From Eublepharis macularius (lineage: Eukaryota > Chordata > Lepidosauria > Squamata > Eublepharidae), in the NCBI RefSeq assembly GCF_028583425.1, contig NC_072801.1, positions 56,993,766-57,057,765 on the forward strand: a stretch of 64,000 nt of DNA, read 5' to 3'. Shown piece after piece: positions 10,600 to 21,411 of the stretch. Position 1 is the first letter of the stretch, and every line of letters begins with the position of its first letter. The notes under the pieces are model-generated. The model was not told the DNA's origin. It saw nothing but the letters and a program-made list of their open reading frames with translations, and made no database searches. Made by a program: the position numbers and the translations under genes.

Positions 10600-11000
10600 T
10601 TTGCCCTAGGATCTAAGACAGCCATGATTGAATCCCACATAGACCATGGAAGCTTGCTGGCTGAACTTGGGCCAGGTACATCCTCTCGCCCTTATCTACC
10701 TCACAGGGTTATTGTTGTAAGGAGGAAAGAGAAGACATGAAAATGATCCTTCAGGCAGGATATGAAATTTGTTTTAAATCTAATTTTGCCTATAGGCCAT
10801 CAGCAAAAGGTGATTGCTCTTGCTGTTGCTTCATCAGGAATTACTACAACTCTTTTACCAGGAAACACAACTGCACATTGAACATTCAAGCTACTGTTAA
10901 ATATTCCAAACACAGTGAGTTATGGGGCTGGAGAGTGGAGTAGGGCAGAGCCCATAGGAGATAGTATATGCCTTACACATTTTTATCCTATCCATACTCT
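10600..11000 (+). repeat. Decayed copy of V2R intron 1 segment, including a SINE
   Basis: From GATCTAAGA...GAAGCTTGCTGGCTGA onward this matches 27,045-27,400, which sits just upstream of exon 2 of V2R gene 1. Both share the same SINE remnant and then the same unique block (TGTTGCTTCATC, later GAGTTATGGG). The exon 2 that should follow is not found. I read this as a relic of an additional V2R duplication unit. Confidence 0.6.
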
Positions 11001-11169
11001 GAGGAACCCGGGCACCAAAAATGCTTCTCCATACATGGTACTCTATTCCTATTATTGCAGATTTATGAAGAAAACTATAAATATGCTATACTTTGACAAA
11101 ATAAAATTACTGTATGGCTCCTAAAGGGGAAAAAATATTTTACACATTCAGTCCTAAAATTTCTTTTAT

Positions 11170-11690
11170 GAAACTATTTGTACTGGAGTATTGTGTGCAG
11201 TTCTGGAGGCCTCACTTCAAAAAGGATGTGGACAAAATCGAGAGGGTGCAGAGGAGAGCGATGAGGATGATCAGGGGTCTGGAGACTGAGCTCTATGAGG
11301 AAAGGCTGAGGGCCTTGGGAATGTTTATTTGGAGAAGAGGAGATTGAGAGGGGACATGATTGCTCTCTTTAAGTATTTGAAAGGCTGTCATTTGGAGGAG
11401 GGCAGGGAGCTGTTCCGGTTGGCAGCAGAGGGTAGGACTCGAAGCAAAAGGCTTAAATTATATGCAGAAAGGTACCGGCTGGATATTAGGAAGAACTTTT
11501 TCATGGTCAGAGTAGTTCAAAAGTGGAATCAGCTGCCTAGGGAGGTGGTGAGCTCCCCTTCACTGACAGTTTTCAAGAAGAGGCTGGATGAATATTTGTC
11601 AGAGATGCTTTAGGCTGATCCTGCACTGGGCAGGGGGTTGGAATAGATGGTCTATATGGCCCCTTCCAACTCTATGATTCTATGATTATA
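11170..11690 (+). mobile_element. CR1 LINE, 5'-truncated 3' end
   Basis: The translation contains [19 protein letters not shown] and [15 protein letters not shown] residues (here [26 protein letters not shown]), the C-terminus of CR1 ORF2, interrupted by a frameshift near 11,330. The 3' tail ends GGTTGGAATAGATGG then TCTATGATTCTATGATT, the CR1-type octamer end. It closely resembles the longer copy at 52,776-54,038. Bases 11,691-12,020 show nothing I recognise. Confidence 0.88.
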
Positions 11691-12024
11691 TTTGTTAAAA
11701 ATTGTGTTTTCAATTAGATCCCCTGAAGGACTAGCATGCAAAATGTATATGGGTCTACAAAAAATAACAAAAATGTTCTCATTGAACTTCTGACCTTTTT
11801 TTTCTCTTCTTGGCCTCTCTGTTCGTGTGCCTGCCACTTCTGTCTTTAGGTCCAGGAGGGACAGCCTACCTGGGATTTATGGAATCAGTTATTATAAATC
11901 ACTGAAGAGATTGGCCCTCCATTACAGCATGTTTCAAAAATTTCACAATCTGACCTTTATTCCCCAATCCCCTCACAAGATGTCAGAGACAAGACTATGC
12001 ATATGTGCATGCTGTGTTAACAAC

Positions 12025-12195
12025 AACAACAACCATTTGATTTATATACCGCCCTTCAGGACAACTCAATGCCCACTCAGAGCGGTTTACAAAGTATGTC
12101 ATTATTATCCCCACAACAAAACACTCTGTGAGGTGGGTGGGGCTGAGAGAGCTCCAGAGAGATTAGCCCAAGGTCACCCAGCTGGCTTCAAGTTA
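12025..12195 (+). repeat. MIR/CORE-like interspersed repeat
   Basis: It contains TTTATATACCGCCCTTCAGG and AGCCCAAGGTCACCCAGCTG, a motif set shared by many amniote CORE-type SINE tails. There is no coding content. Family name not determined. Confidence 0.5.
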
Positions 12196-12439
12196 CAAGT
12201 TTAAATGCAAAAGGCCCCCATTTCTTATTAGATAGGGTCCAATCCACTCCTAATCCCGGCCTGGGCTTCCCAGCATGGCATGCTCTCTGGAGGTCTGGCT
12301 ACCTCATCTGGGCTTTCCCCACAGCAGCACCCTCTGGAGGTGCACCAGGTCTGGTAGTTGTCTTGAATACACTTAAGCCTTTTATATAGTAGGATTCCTG
12401 GACTGGACTCTTGACCATCTTCAAGCTCAGGCTCATATG

Positions 12440-12880
12440 ACTTCTTTCTTCCCCCTCTCCCCAACAGGCAGTAATGTATAGGCAAATAGGTTTGTATAAA
12501 GGTTTTCATTGATTTATTGCATGTAGTTGTTTTACTGTCTTGTTTTGAGGATTTTGCCTTTCCACCTTTCATCTGTATCTTGCTAGGGGGAATAAAGATT
12601 TTTTCTTATTTAACAGCTGTTTTCCCCCTCATTCTTTTGAACTGCTTCCCCAAACTGGGACCATGGTGTACATAGATAGGTGATTCCAAAATTAATTAGC
12701 CAGGACATGCATTTGTGGTAAAAAGACACATTTCAACATTATAGCTCCTATATGGGTATCTATTTGGGTAATGTCTTTTCAATTGGAGAGCCTGGCAGAC
12801 ATTCCTGAAGAATTCACAGTCATAGAATTTATCCTGCCACCAAGTCCTTCTTTTGTATTACCAGTATTTAGAACATACCC
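12440..12880 (+). repeat. Duplicate of the V2R gene 1 upstream region
   Basis: About 400 bp match 23,755-24,165 base for base through TATTGCAT, TACTGTCTTGTTTTG, GGAATAAAGATTTTT and CAATTGGAGAG-like blocks. At 24,165 this sequence lies ~830 bp upstream of exon 1 of V2R gene 1; no exon 1 follows here. It marks the 5' edge of another, decayed V2R unit. Bases 12,881-13,530 carry pyrimidine-rich, non-coding sequence with nothing I recognise. Confidence 0.7.
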
Positions 12881-13534
12881 AAGTGGGGGACCTGCAAGGA
12901 CTTGTGGGAGGCATTTCATTTCCCCCTCCCCCATCATGTCATCTTTCCCTTTGCTATCTCCCCCAAGGCTTCTCCTCCTTTTCCTGCTTCCTTCTGTCCT
13001 TCCCACCTTCCTTTGTCAAGCCCCCTGACTTCACCTTCCCCACCCTCACCCAGCAGCCTCTCCCCTATAGTCCAGTTGTGCAGTGCCGGCTGTGCTGGGC
13101 CCAGTTGTTTGGTAGGGAACCAGCAAGGTACTCTACTTTTCCCTGTATCCAACGGTTGACAGAAGATCAGGAGGTGGGTGGGTTTGTGCATGGGTGCAGC
13201 ACTTTCCTTTGTATCCCATGCGCGTGCACCTCCACAATCCACTGCAATATCACATTATATTTTTGGCCAATTCTTAAAAAATTGGCCCTGGTGCGAAGTG
13301 CATGAGTGCTCCTGCTCCACAAGTAATATCACTTCTGAAAGTGACATCAGCATGGCAGGGCACAGAATGTGTTCACCCATTTGCTCGGGATGCCTGCCAA
13401 TGGCAGGTGGTTGCTAGGGGGCTTGCAACAGTCAGCAGTTTGGCACTTAGCAACCCTACTGCATCCCCTTCCCCACACTCTTTCTTCTTTCCCTCCTCTT
13501 AGAGGCCTCCATATGCTCACCTTTCCTTACATGC

Positions 13535-14400
13535 TTTACATTAATTAATTAATTGAATTTGTAGTCTGCTCTTCCTGCAAGCAGGCTCAGAGCGGATCAC
13601 ATCGATTTAAAAATACAAAGAGAAACAGTTAAAAACTGGTAGCATAAAAATAGCAGTTGCAGTTTCAAAACCAGCCCTCAGCAGAGCACATTGCTCAATC
13701 CTACATACAGTCATTGGGCCCATGGTGGCCAATGGCAGACAATAGATAAGAAAAGCAAGGACATTCTGGTAGGAGACTGAAGAGGAGACTTGTTTGCCTC
13801 AACCACGAAAAGCCTGATGGAAAATCTCCATCTTATAGGCCTGGCAGAATGATAATAAATCCTGCTGGGCCCAAGTTGTCACAGAGAGTTCCACCAGGTT
13901 GGGACCTGGGAGTTGTTTTCCATTGCCCCAGAAGGTCAGACCAGAACCAACAGCCACACAGCTACGCAGGTTCCTAAAACAACCATACAGTTCCCTATTT
14001 GCCCTGCTGTGTGGCTGCAGTTGCACTAACAGCATCCAACTTGTGTCAAACATCACTTCTACCTGGACCTGATTTGGACCTAAGACTATGTAAAATTAGT
14101 TAGTTGAAGACCCGCAGGTGTCCCCCCTTATCCTATCTAAGATTGCTACCTCTTCTATGACTGCCCTCAGCTATGCGTTTTACCCACAACTATGACCTAT
14201 GCAGGTCTTTTATTAGTATCCAGAGTAGCCTATGTATAATGGCGCTGGAGTATTTTAATATAAGTTTTTAAATTTGTTTTTAAAGTTGACTATTAATTTA
14301 TTGTGTTTTGATGATGATGTGAGCCGCCCTGAGCCCATTCGTGGGGAGGGCGGGATATAAGTCAAATAAACAAACAAATAAATAAATAAATAAATAAATG
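13535..14400 (+). repeat. Old interspersed repeat ending in an (AAATA)n tail
   Basis: The block runs from a GCTCAGAGCGGATCACAT segment through CCTGGCAGAATGATAATAAATCCTGCTGGGCC-like sequence to GAGCCGCCCTGAGCCCATTC and an AAATA-rich tail at 14,365-14,400. This looks like one LINE- or SINE-type repeat with a 3' A-rich tail. No reverse transcriptase is visible and the family is not identified. Confidence 0.5.
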
Positions 14401-14529
14401 TAGTCACAGGCACCTCATTGCACTCCAGTATAATTTTAGGCATTAAAAACATATCAGTATCAGGGAATGGGTGAGGCTCTGCAAACCAGATAACACAACC
14501 GGATAATATTCAGAGTCTCCAGAGTTCTA

Positions 14530-14745
14530 AGGGCCGATTCCAGACGGCCCCCTGCCTTGCGAAACGTCACGCGTCGTCGCGCGTCGTTGCGCAGAAAATG
14601 TGAAATATCACGTTTTCTCGCGCGAGTTTTGCACGACGTCGCGCAAAACTCGCGCGAGAAAACACAATATTTCACGTTTTCTGCGCGACGACGCGCGACG
14701 ACGTGCGACGTTTCGCGAGGCAGGGGGCCGTCTGGAATCGGCCCT
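14530..14745. mobile_element. Near-perfect 216-bp palindrome (hairpin MITE)
   Basis: The left arm begins AGGGCCGATTCCAGACGGCC and the right arm ends with its complement. The complementarity continues through CG-rich blocks (GCGAAACGTC, CGCGTCGTCGCGCG, AAATATCACGTTTTC) to a centre near 14,637. Arms are ~105 bp with few mismatches. I see no clear target duplication. The CpG density is striking for AT-rich surroundings. A foldback MITE is likely; its superfamily is undetermined. Confidence 0.8.
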
Positions 14746-14754
14746 GGTCTGGAA

Positions 14755-15049
14755 GGATTAGATCCTCATTGGGCTATAGGAGCCCCAATGAAGCCTCCAG
14801 ATACTCCAGTGCATTGCTTAAATGCATGTTGTTTCCCAGGTTTGGAAGCACACACACCTTTGGCCCATTCTAGCTAAAGACTTTGATGAAGTCTCATTAA
14901 GAAAAATCGCATTGCTGATGGAATCTCTTTTCCAAACTATGCCATGTCCCCTGTGGAATCTTCCTTTGTCTTCCATTCCAAATGACTGCATGATAATTCT
15001 TTCTAATGTAGGGAACAGCCAACCCATTAACAATTTCCCATGCAATATT
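14755..15049. other. Unassigned non-coding stretch
   Basis: About 300 bp with only short frames on both strands. No similarity to other parts of the window was noticed. It separates the palindrome from the V2R-derived downstream block. Confidence 0.4.
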
Positions 15050-15677
15050 ATACTAGTTCTGTTTTCATGAGGTTTATGGTTTCAAATGAACTTAAGTATC
15101 AATCACTGTTGTTTATTCAAGAGAGTCATAATGAGAGGAAAATGTTGGATCAAGAATAATACCACTCATAGAATATTCAGTTGACAGTAGAAATCCTCCC
15201 TAACAAGGAAACCTTTAATGTAATGAGACAGAACGTAAGTGGAAGAATGTGGGACAAAGACCTGGGAGACCCAGATTCAAATCTTCATTCAGCCAGTAAA
15301 CTGAAGGGATGTCTTTTGGGCAGTCACTCTTTCTCCACCTATGCAACTGTACAGGGTTACTGTGAAAATGAACCCAGAAGAGGGGAGAATCATGTTTTCA
15401 TTCTAAGGGCCTAGCAAAAGGCAAGGATAAACATTCAATAAATAATTTGGTTCTGCAGTTTAGATCTCTTGTTGTTTGCCTAATCAGTTGATGAAGATAT
15501 TCTACACTAATTTAAACAATCTGAAAATGGTACCACTTTTTTATATAGATTTTTGAGGATAATTTAAATTCTAAATTTCAGGCTTATATCAAGATTCGCC
15601 TGGTGTTCTGGAAGGGCAGCTGACTCCAAATAACGATCGTGTATTTCAGGCCCTTTTCTTCATTTGAGCTATTCTAA
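15050..15677 (+). repeat. Relic of V2R downstream flank with old SINE
   Basis: GGTTTATGGTTTCAAATGAACTTA and the following ~550 bp match 35,490-36,620 downstream of V2R gene 1, and in part 57,630-57,945 downstream of gene 2. All three share the same SINE remnant (GAGTCAGATTCAAATCTTCATTCAG type, here 15,236-15,420). After the Harbinger insertion the homology resumes at 23,700. So this is the 3' flank of a lost V2R copy. Confidence 0.72.
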
Positions 15678-16095
15678 CAGCCCAATCCTAAGAAGGGCAC
15701 GGAAAGTGAACAGGAACCGAACTAAGGCTTGCGAGGGCGCATCTAGCCCGTACGCCCGCGTAAGTGGCCTTCCGCCCGCGCTGGGACGAGGCGCTGGCCC
15801 GCTGGCGGGCCAGCACCGGTGCAAGCCACAGGCGCCCGGGCGGCGGCGCAGAAGTGGCGTAGAGCCCTACGCCGACGCAGGGGGGGGCGGGGAGCAAGGC
15901 GGGGTCGGAGTTAGTCCGCTCCCTAAGCTCCTCCAGAAGCGGGAACGCCCACAGCGGCGCAAAAAAGCTACGCCACGGAAAAAGAAGGCGTAGCCCATAG
16001 GCATCCATGGAACGGCGAAAAATCAGCCCCCTCTCTGAGCGCCTCGCCCCGCCCCTATGGCCCGAAGGAGCATAGGATGAGAACTATCCCGGGGA

Positions 16096-16146
16096 CCAAT
16101 CAGCGTGCGCGCCCGGCATGGACGAGCCCCCCTCTCTGCACCCAAT
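16096..16146 (+). promoter_or_regulatory. Two CCAAT boxes, putative promoter in Harbinger left end
   Basis: CCAATCAGCG at 16,096 and CCAATCACC at 16,142 lie just upstream of a short candidate exon that ends at 16,199 with a consensus CAG|GTAAGTG donor. This is a plausible NF-Y-type promoter for the small unit that follows. Confidence 0.4.
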
Positions 16147-16549
16147 CACCTGCGACCGCGCCCTACAAAACATCCGGCCAGCACCGCCCAAACCCCCAGG
16201 TAAGTGAGCACTCGGCCGGAGGCTCTGCCCGTCTGCTGAGTGGCATTGCCCCTTTGAAAACCGAAACGGGCTGAGGGCATTCACATTGGCAGGCGCAGAA
16301 TGCACTCAGGGGACTTTGCGAAAAACTGGGGGAACTTCGCATAAAGGGGAAGAGGTGCCTAACTGCCTAACTCTCTTTCTACCGTGATAGAAAGAATGAC
16401 TCCACAGCTAACTGATGCATGCTAGTTGCTTCTAACTAAGCACAAACAAACTAACCCTTCCGTGGCAGAAGGGAATGACACTTTGCAAATTAACCGCATG
16501 CTCTCCCGTTTCCTTGCAGGTGCCCTGACTCTGGCGCTCCCACCTGGTG

Positions 16550-17132
16550 ATGACCGACAGAGCGCTGACAGGTAAGGAGGAGGTGGGGGGGGCATTCCGC
16601 AGATTAGTGCAAACCGCCCATTCACCTGAACCCACCCGCTCACTTGCCGCTTTGGGTGAGGCCCAGCAGGGGTGGGGGGCAACCATGCCCGCCCCTGGCT
16701 GCCTCAGAGGCAGGCGCCTCGAAAACCACATGTGGCCAGGTGTTTGTTGTGACCAGCTCATTCTCTCCCTTAAAGGTAAAGGCTTGCCAAGGCCGAGTGC
16801 ATCCTCACCAGACCGTCATGCATCAGCTGCTGCCCTCGACCATGTGCAACCCCCCCCCCCGGATGGCGGAGTGTGGGGTTTGCCTTGCCAGTGGAACGAG
16901 GCAAAGCCCACACGTGTCTTTTTCCCCCACAGGCACGTCCAGGGCATGGCTGCTCCCCCGCGCCCCGCCCTCCCCAAACATCTCTGACGGACGGTTGGCT
17001 GCAGCCCAGGAAGCACCGTCGCGCCGCGGCCTGCATCCCAGCCCCGCCCCTCCGAGCGGGAAGGAGGGCTGTGTGGAATGCTCCGGCTCCCTCGCCAGCC
17101 TAAACGCAAGCCCGCTCTTTCCAGTGCAATAA
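16550..17132 (+). CDS. Possible small spliced gene in Harbinger element (weak)
   Basis: Candidate exons are a leader ending at 16,199 (CAG|GTAAGT) and 16,520-16,571 (acceptor TTCCTTGCAG, ATG at 16,550, donor CAG|GTAAGG). A last exon from 16,933 (acceptor CCCCCACAG) runs to the stop at 17,130-17,132. The stop lies inside an AATAAA signal at 17,128. This joins in phase to ~72 residues, rich in Pro, Ala and Ser. An alternative acceptor at 16,776 also gives an open frame, ending at 16,987. No domain is recognised. Splice signals and the polyA site are the only support; this may be non-coding. Confidence 0.3.
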
Positions 17133-17269
17133 AACGAGATGTACAACAACTGTTTTCTGTGTCTGCGAGTCTGACTTCGTCCTCCGCCCCTCCCCCAACA
17201 CTCCCGTCACATCTCCCCACCTGCACATTGCCACAAATGTATCCGACACACCCCGTCTTGCCTCCCCGC

Positions 17270-17457
17270 CCCCTCCCTCCCTCCTCCTCCCCCCCTCCTC
17301 CTCTGTATTTGACCAGTGTCTGTACCACCCATCTGCCGAAGAGAACTTGATTCTCAGAAGCCTATGCCACAATAAAATTGGATAGTTTTAAAGGTGCTAT
17401 GGGACCCTTTTTGAATTCGCTACCACAGGCTAACACGGCTAACTCCCCTGCATCTAT
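17270..17457 (+). repeat. Interspersed repeat tail (same family as 39,956-40,134)
   Basis: TTAAAGGTGCTATGGGACCC and GGCTAACACGGCTAACTCCC match the repeat at 40,030-40,134 closely. It is inserted inside the Harbinger element between two of its genes. Both copies contain a decayed hammerhead-like core, here CTGCCGA...TTCTCAGAA. Confidence 0.65.
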
Positions 17458-18752
17458 GGCCAGGTAGAGGGTTGGGGCGGGGCATGTGAGCAGGGAGGGG
17501 GATCAATCCCCGGTGGGGAGAATAGCTGGCACCCGATAAGCAAGGGAGAGGGTGGTGCGAGCTGCCGCTGCAAGGGAGCGGGAGATGGCAGGGGAAACGG
17601 TCCACTCGCGGGAATCCTAGCCCCCACCAATGGAGAATCCAGGGTGGTGGCAGGCGGATGCCATATCCCGGGCAGGAGGTCTCGCGCGCCTGGGGAGGGT
17701 CGCCCCCATCGCAGCCGCAGCCCCAGCAACACAGTCCCATGAGCGGCCGCCTCCCAGAGTGGGTCCAGCCCCTCGGGCGTCTGCAGCAGCCCCATTGGTC
17801 ATTCCACCCCAGGGCGTCCTGCCTCGCATCCAATCCCGTGGAGCAGTTGCCAGCCTCCCACGCCAACAGGCCATGGTTGTTGGGAGGGGTGGGGTGTGTC
17901 CGAGGCTGCGCGTGGCTCCGCCCTGGCTCGGCGCCGTCTCCTGCGTTCAGCAATTGTGGCCACTCGCGTTGCCCTGCCGGGGGGGGGGAACCACTCCGAG
18001 GCTGCCAGCCCCGCCAATCCTGCAGGGAAGGCCGCTGGCCCCGCCCACAGGGGCAGTGGAAGAGCGCATCAGCTGCGCAAAGTGGCTAAAATGCGGGAGC
18101 CCGAGGCCTCCCGGCTGGCTGCCACAGCGTGCCCCTTCCCCGGCCGGGCCATGCAGGCTGGGTGGCCACCCCAGGCCCGGGAGGGCCCCCCGATGGCAGG
18201 TTGCGTGACTGCCCCAGCTCAGGGCGGCATGCCAGGCAGGGCAGGTGCGTTAGGGCAATATGGAAGACATGCCAGAGCGGCCCCTGGCCAGTCCTTGTGC
18301 ATCCTAAGCCCCCCCCCCTTGGAAGGGATGCGCTGTCACCGCGGGCCTGGTCATGCGCTCATGGTGCCAGGGCAGGATATGGCTGGCAGTTCACCAAAGT
18401 ATCGCAGGCAGACACGGGTCCATGTGTAGATGAGCTTTATTCCCAGTCCCACGGCGCAACGTACAGCCAGGCCCAAGGGTTCACGTCCCGCAAGGATGCA
18501 CTTGAGCAGCACAGCATCCCCGCAAGGGAAGAGGGCCCTGGGGCCATAGGAAGCCAACCACCACGGCCCCCTCCCCTCCAACCCACAGGTCTGAGACGGG
18601 GGGGGGCCTGTGCTGAACCTATCCATGAACTATGCAGCTGCCAGACAGAAGATAGGGAATTGTTACATCTCAGACCCTCCAAGGTCATGCCGGCGGGCGG
18701 TGTAGTTCGGTGGGCAGCACAGAAACACTATACCCACAGCGGTCCCGGCTGC
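17458..18752. other. GC-rich Harbinger interior without a supported gene
   Basis: This stretch is CpG-rich with long open frames on both strands, as expected by chance at this GC level. ATTGG/CCAAT pairs near 17,791 and 17,829 could belong to a promoter for the gene starting at 18,753. A minus-strand AATAAA (18,436-18,441) is the first polyA signal downstream of the transposase stop. Confidence 0.4.
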
Positions 18753-19678
18753 ATGGAGGGCGACGGGTGGCGGGAGCAGTGGGCGGCCAGGCTCGGGGCC
18801 CAGCTCATTGCCAAGGCTGCCGGGAATGACCTCCTGGCAGATGAGGGTGCGATGACTGCGCGGCCAGTTTACCTGGAGGAGCTCTTCCCTGGCCGTGCGG
18901 AGGAGGCCCACCTCATACGAGCGTGGCTAGACACGGCGCTGTGCGAGGTGGAGCATGACCTCCTGGAAGAGGAGGTGGCTGCGGGCCCTGCGCGCAGTAA
19001 GTCAGGGTCCTCGGCGCCATCCAGGGAGCCTCCTCCGCTGCCACAGAGGGCAGGCCATAAGGGCCCGGAGGCGTCCCAGCCACTTCCATCGAGGCGCAGG
19101 TTGCAGGTGCTTGCAGCAGATGCCGGGCTGCCACCAACGGGTGCCCCCCCTCCCTCTCTCCCCCCTCTGCAGGGACCATCAATGACAGGTGGATGGCTGC
19201 CATGGACCGGGTTCACGGGGCATTCCAGCAGGCGCGGGCAGCGGCACCATGTGAGTCTCGCCAACAGGAGGGGCACGGGCATGTGGGGTGGGGCGGCCTG
19301 CGGCCGCGACAACAACCCCAGAGCCCACAGGGGCCCTGACGCTCCCATCCCCCACCTCTTGCCCCCACAGCGGCGCCCACCCGGAGCCCCTCGCCAGATG
19401 AGGAGGAACTTGGGAGGGGCTTCACCGCCTGGTCTCCACCCCGCTACCCGCCACCCGCTGAAGACCCAGAGGGTGACCCAGTGGAGGGGCCTGGCAGGAA
19501 GCGGCCGAAGCTGGAGCCCGTCCCCGCAGACGGCCGGGCAGCTGCCGATATGCCATCCCAGGCACAGGCATCTTGGACCCCAGCCGGGCCCCTGCTCTGT
19601 AACGGGGATGCCGTGGCGGGGCCGCTGGCCTCCCCCTGCTCCGACGCGCTACTTAGCCCTCACCCTCCTGGCTGCTGA
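18753..19678 (+). CDS. Unknown three-exon gene carried by the Harbinger element
   Basis: Exons 18,753-18,996, 19,173-19,250 and 19,371-19,678 have donors GCA|GTAAGT and CAT|GTGAGT and acceptors CTCTGCAG and CCCCCACAG. Both introns are phase 1, and the joined frame is open for 209 residues, with AATAAA 65 bases past the stop (19,743). Residues ~1-82 look helical and acidic (WREQWAARLGAQLIAK; RAWLDTALCEVEHDLLEEE). Exon 2 gives TINDRWMAAMDRVHGAF. The rest is Pro-rich and acidic with a KRPK nuclear-signal-like motif. I recognise no family. It lies antisense and downstream of the transposase. It may be an accessory protein of the transposon or a captured host gene. The start Met is the first in the open frame after a CCCACAG acceptor-like site. 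Confidence 0.6.
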
Positions 19679-19941
19679 GGCCGGGGTTCTGGGTTGGCAA
19701 GCTGCTCTCTGGGCGCCTGATGCGGCCCTGGAATCGATTGGGAATAAAGCCAAGTTCGTTAACCGCTTTTCCCGTGCAGCCCGTCCATGGGGGGCGGTGG
19801 CTGCTGGCCGGGGCGGCTTTCCCATGCTCTCTACATGCAGGGGTTGAGGGAGCGGGGACTCGGAGGGGCCGCCTGGGACACCATAGGGGCGTAAAGGGCG
19901 AGTGTTTGGCCGGCCGAGCCCCCCATGGCCAGGCATGGCCC

Positions 19942-21346
19942 TCAGCGCGCAGCATGCCACAGGTGCTCCGCGACCCTGTCTCGCACAGCTCGGTCATGCT
20001 CCTGGGGCTCTGCAGGGGCGTCAGGAGAAAGGCGACCGGCGGGCGGCAGCCAGGGGTCCTCGCCTGGGCCCTCTGTGGCTGGCAAGGGGAGCTGCTGGCG
20101 CACGGCAATATTGTGCAGCATGACACAGGCAGCCACGAGCTTGGCGACGGTGAACGGCTGCATGGCCAGGCGGCCGCCCGTGTGATGGAGGCATCTGAAG
20201 CGCATTTTCAGCTGACCGAAAGCACGTTCGATCACCATCCTCGTGCGGCGGTGGGCCTGGTTGTAGTTGGCTCTGTCGGCGGGCTCATCCGCAGGGTATG
20301 GCGTCAGGAGGTAAGGCAGCAATGGATAGCCACGGTCACCTGCAAGAGTTAGGATCTCCCTTCCCATCCCCGTCCCCTCACAGCTCCCCCACCAACTCCT
20401 GACCTAGGAGCCAGCCTCTCCCCTCAGGCCATGATGACAGGAGCCTGTTCAGGCCGGAGGTGGTGAAGATCTGTGCGTCGTGGACGCTTCCCGGGAACTT
20501 GGCAACGAGGTCCGTGAAGATCCCCTGGTGGTCACAGGCTGCCTGGACGTTGATACTGTAGAACCGGTGCCGATTCCTGTAGACCTGCGGCTCCTCTCTG
20601 GGAGCGCATATGGCCACATGCGTGCAGTCGACTGCTCCAATCACATTGGGGAAGCCTGCAAAGGAGGAGAAGCCAGCCCGGATGGGTGCCAACTCTGCCT
20701 CCGAGGTGGGAAAGTGGATGTGCTCGCGGATCCGACCAACTAGGGCGTCCAGGAAGGCATGCAGGCAGCGGCTGGCGGATGACTGGGAGACCTCCAAGGC
20801 CTCAGCCATGACTCCCTGGAAGGAGCCGGTCGCAAGGTAGCGGAGGGACAGCAGGACCCTCTGGAGGACGGGGATGCCCCGGGGAGCCGCAGCTTGCCCC
20901 TGAAGGGCGGGCGCGAGCTCCTCGCACAGAGCCTGTATGGCTGCCCTGTCCAGGCGGAAGCGGTCCAGGCAAGTCATGTCGCCCAGGAGCAGGGATGGCA
21001 CCCTGGCCTGGAACCGGCGGCGGCGTCTGAGGCGGCGCCGCCTGAGGGCCGCTCGGACAAACACGGCTGGCAGGAGGTGGCTGGTCCGGATGGCTGGGAG
21101 CCGCGGCGGCAGTGGCGGGCACCAGGCGGGGATGATCAAGGTCCTGCCTGGAAGGAACGCAGGTTGAGTTTCAGCACCCTGAACCCCCCCCCCACGCACA
21201 GCAGCAGGCCTACCGGTCTCAGCGGCCCGTTGCAAGTGGTGCTCAGGAGCAGGTCCTCTGTCCGCTGCATGGGCCGTCCCAGCCACCCTTCCCGGTCCTG
21301 CACCCCCTGTGCCCTCCTCCATCTTGCCAAGGGGATGGGTGAGCAC
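19942..21346 (-). CDS. PIF/Harbinger transposase, HARBI1-like, two exons, intact
   Basis: DDE nuclease of the PIF/Harbinger superfamily, related to vertebrate HARBI1. Exon 1 is 21,346-20,404 and exon 2 is 20,339-19,942, both on the minus strand. The 64-base GT-AG intron splits one Gly codon, and splicing restores GRGWLLGDRGYPLLPYLL, the conserved block of this family. Motifs in order are SQSSASRCLHAF (helix-turn-helix), IGAVDCTHVAI (first Asp), FPGSVHDAQIF (second Asp), GDRGYPL and RMVIERAFGQLKMRF (Glu). The full frame is 446 codons, but the first ~60 residues look like leader; a CTTCCAG acceptor near 21,163 suggests an upstream intron and a shorter protein. The 5' end is 66 bases from the divergent Myb-like gene, so a shared promoter is likely. 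Confidence 0.88.
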
Positions 21347-21411
21347 ATGACTAGGTGGCTGGTTCCCACCACTTATCTCGGGGACCGGACATTCCAGCGG
21401 GCACTACCCCC

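Noticed and set aside
14818..15070. Small frames of 75-82 codons on both strands
   Set aside because: No homology, splice context or conservation with other units; chance ORFs.
18129..19847. A single 572-codon plus-strand frame
   Set aside because: It runs through introns of the better-supported three-exon gene and through GC-rich non-coding DNA. The C-terminal part is out of frame with the spliced product, and long open frames are expected by chance at this GC.
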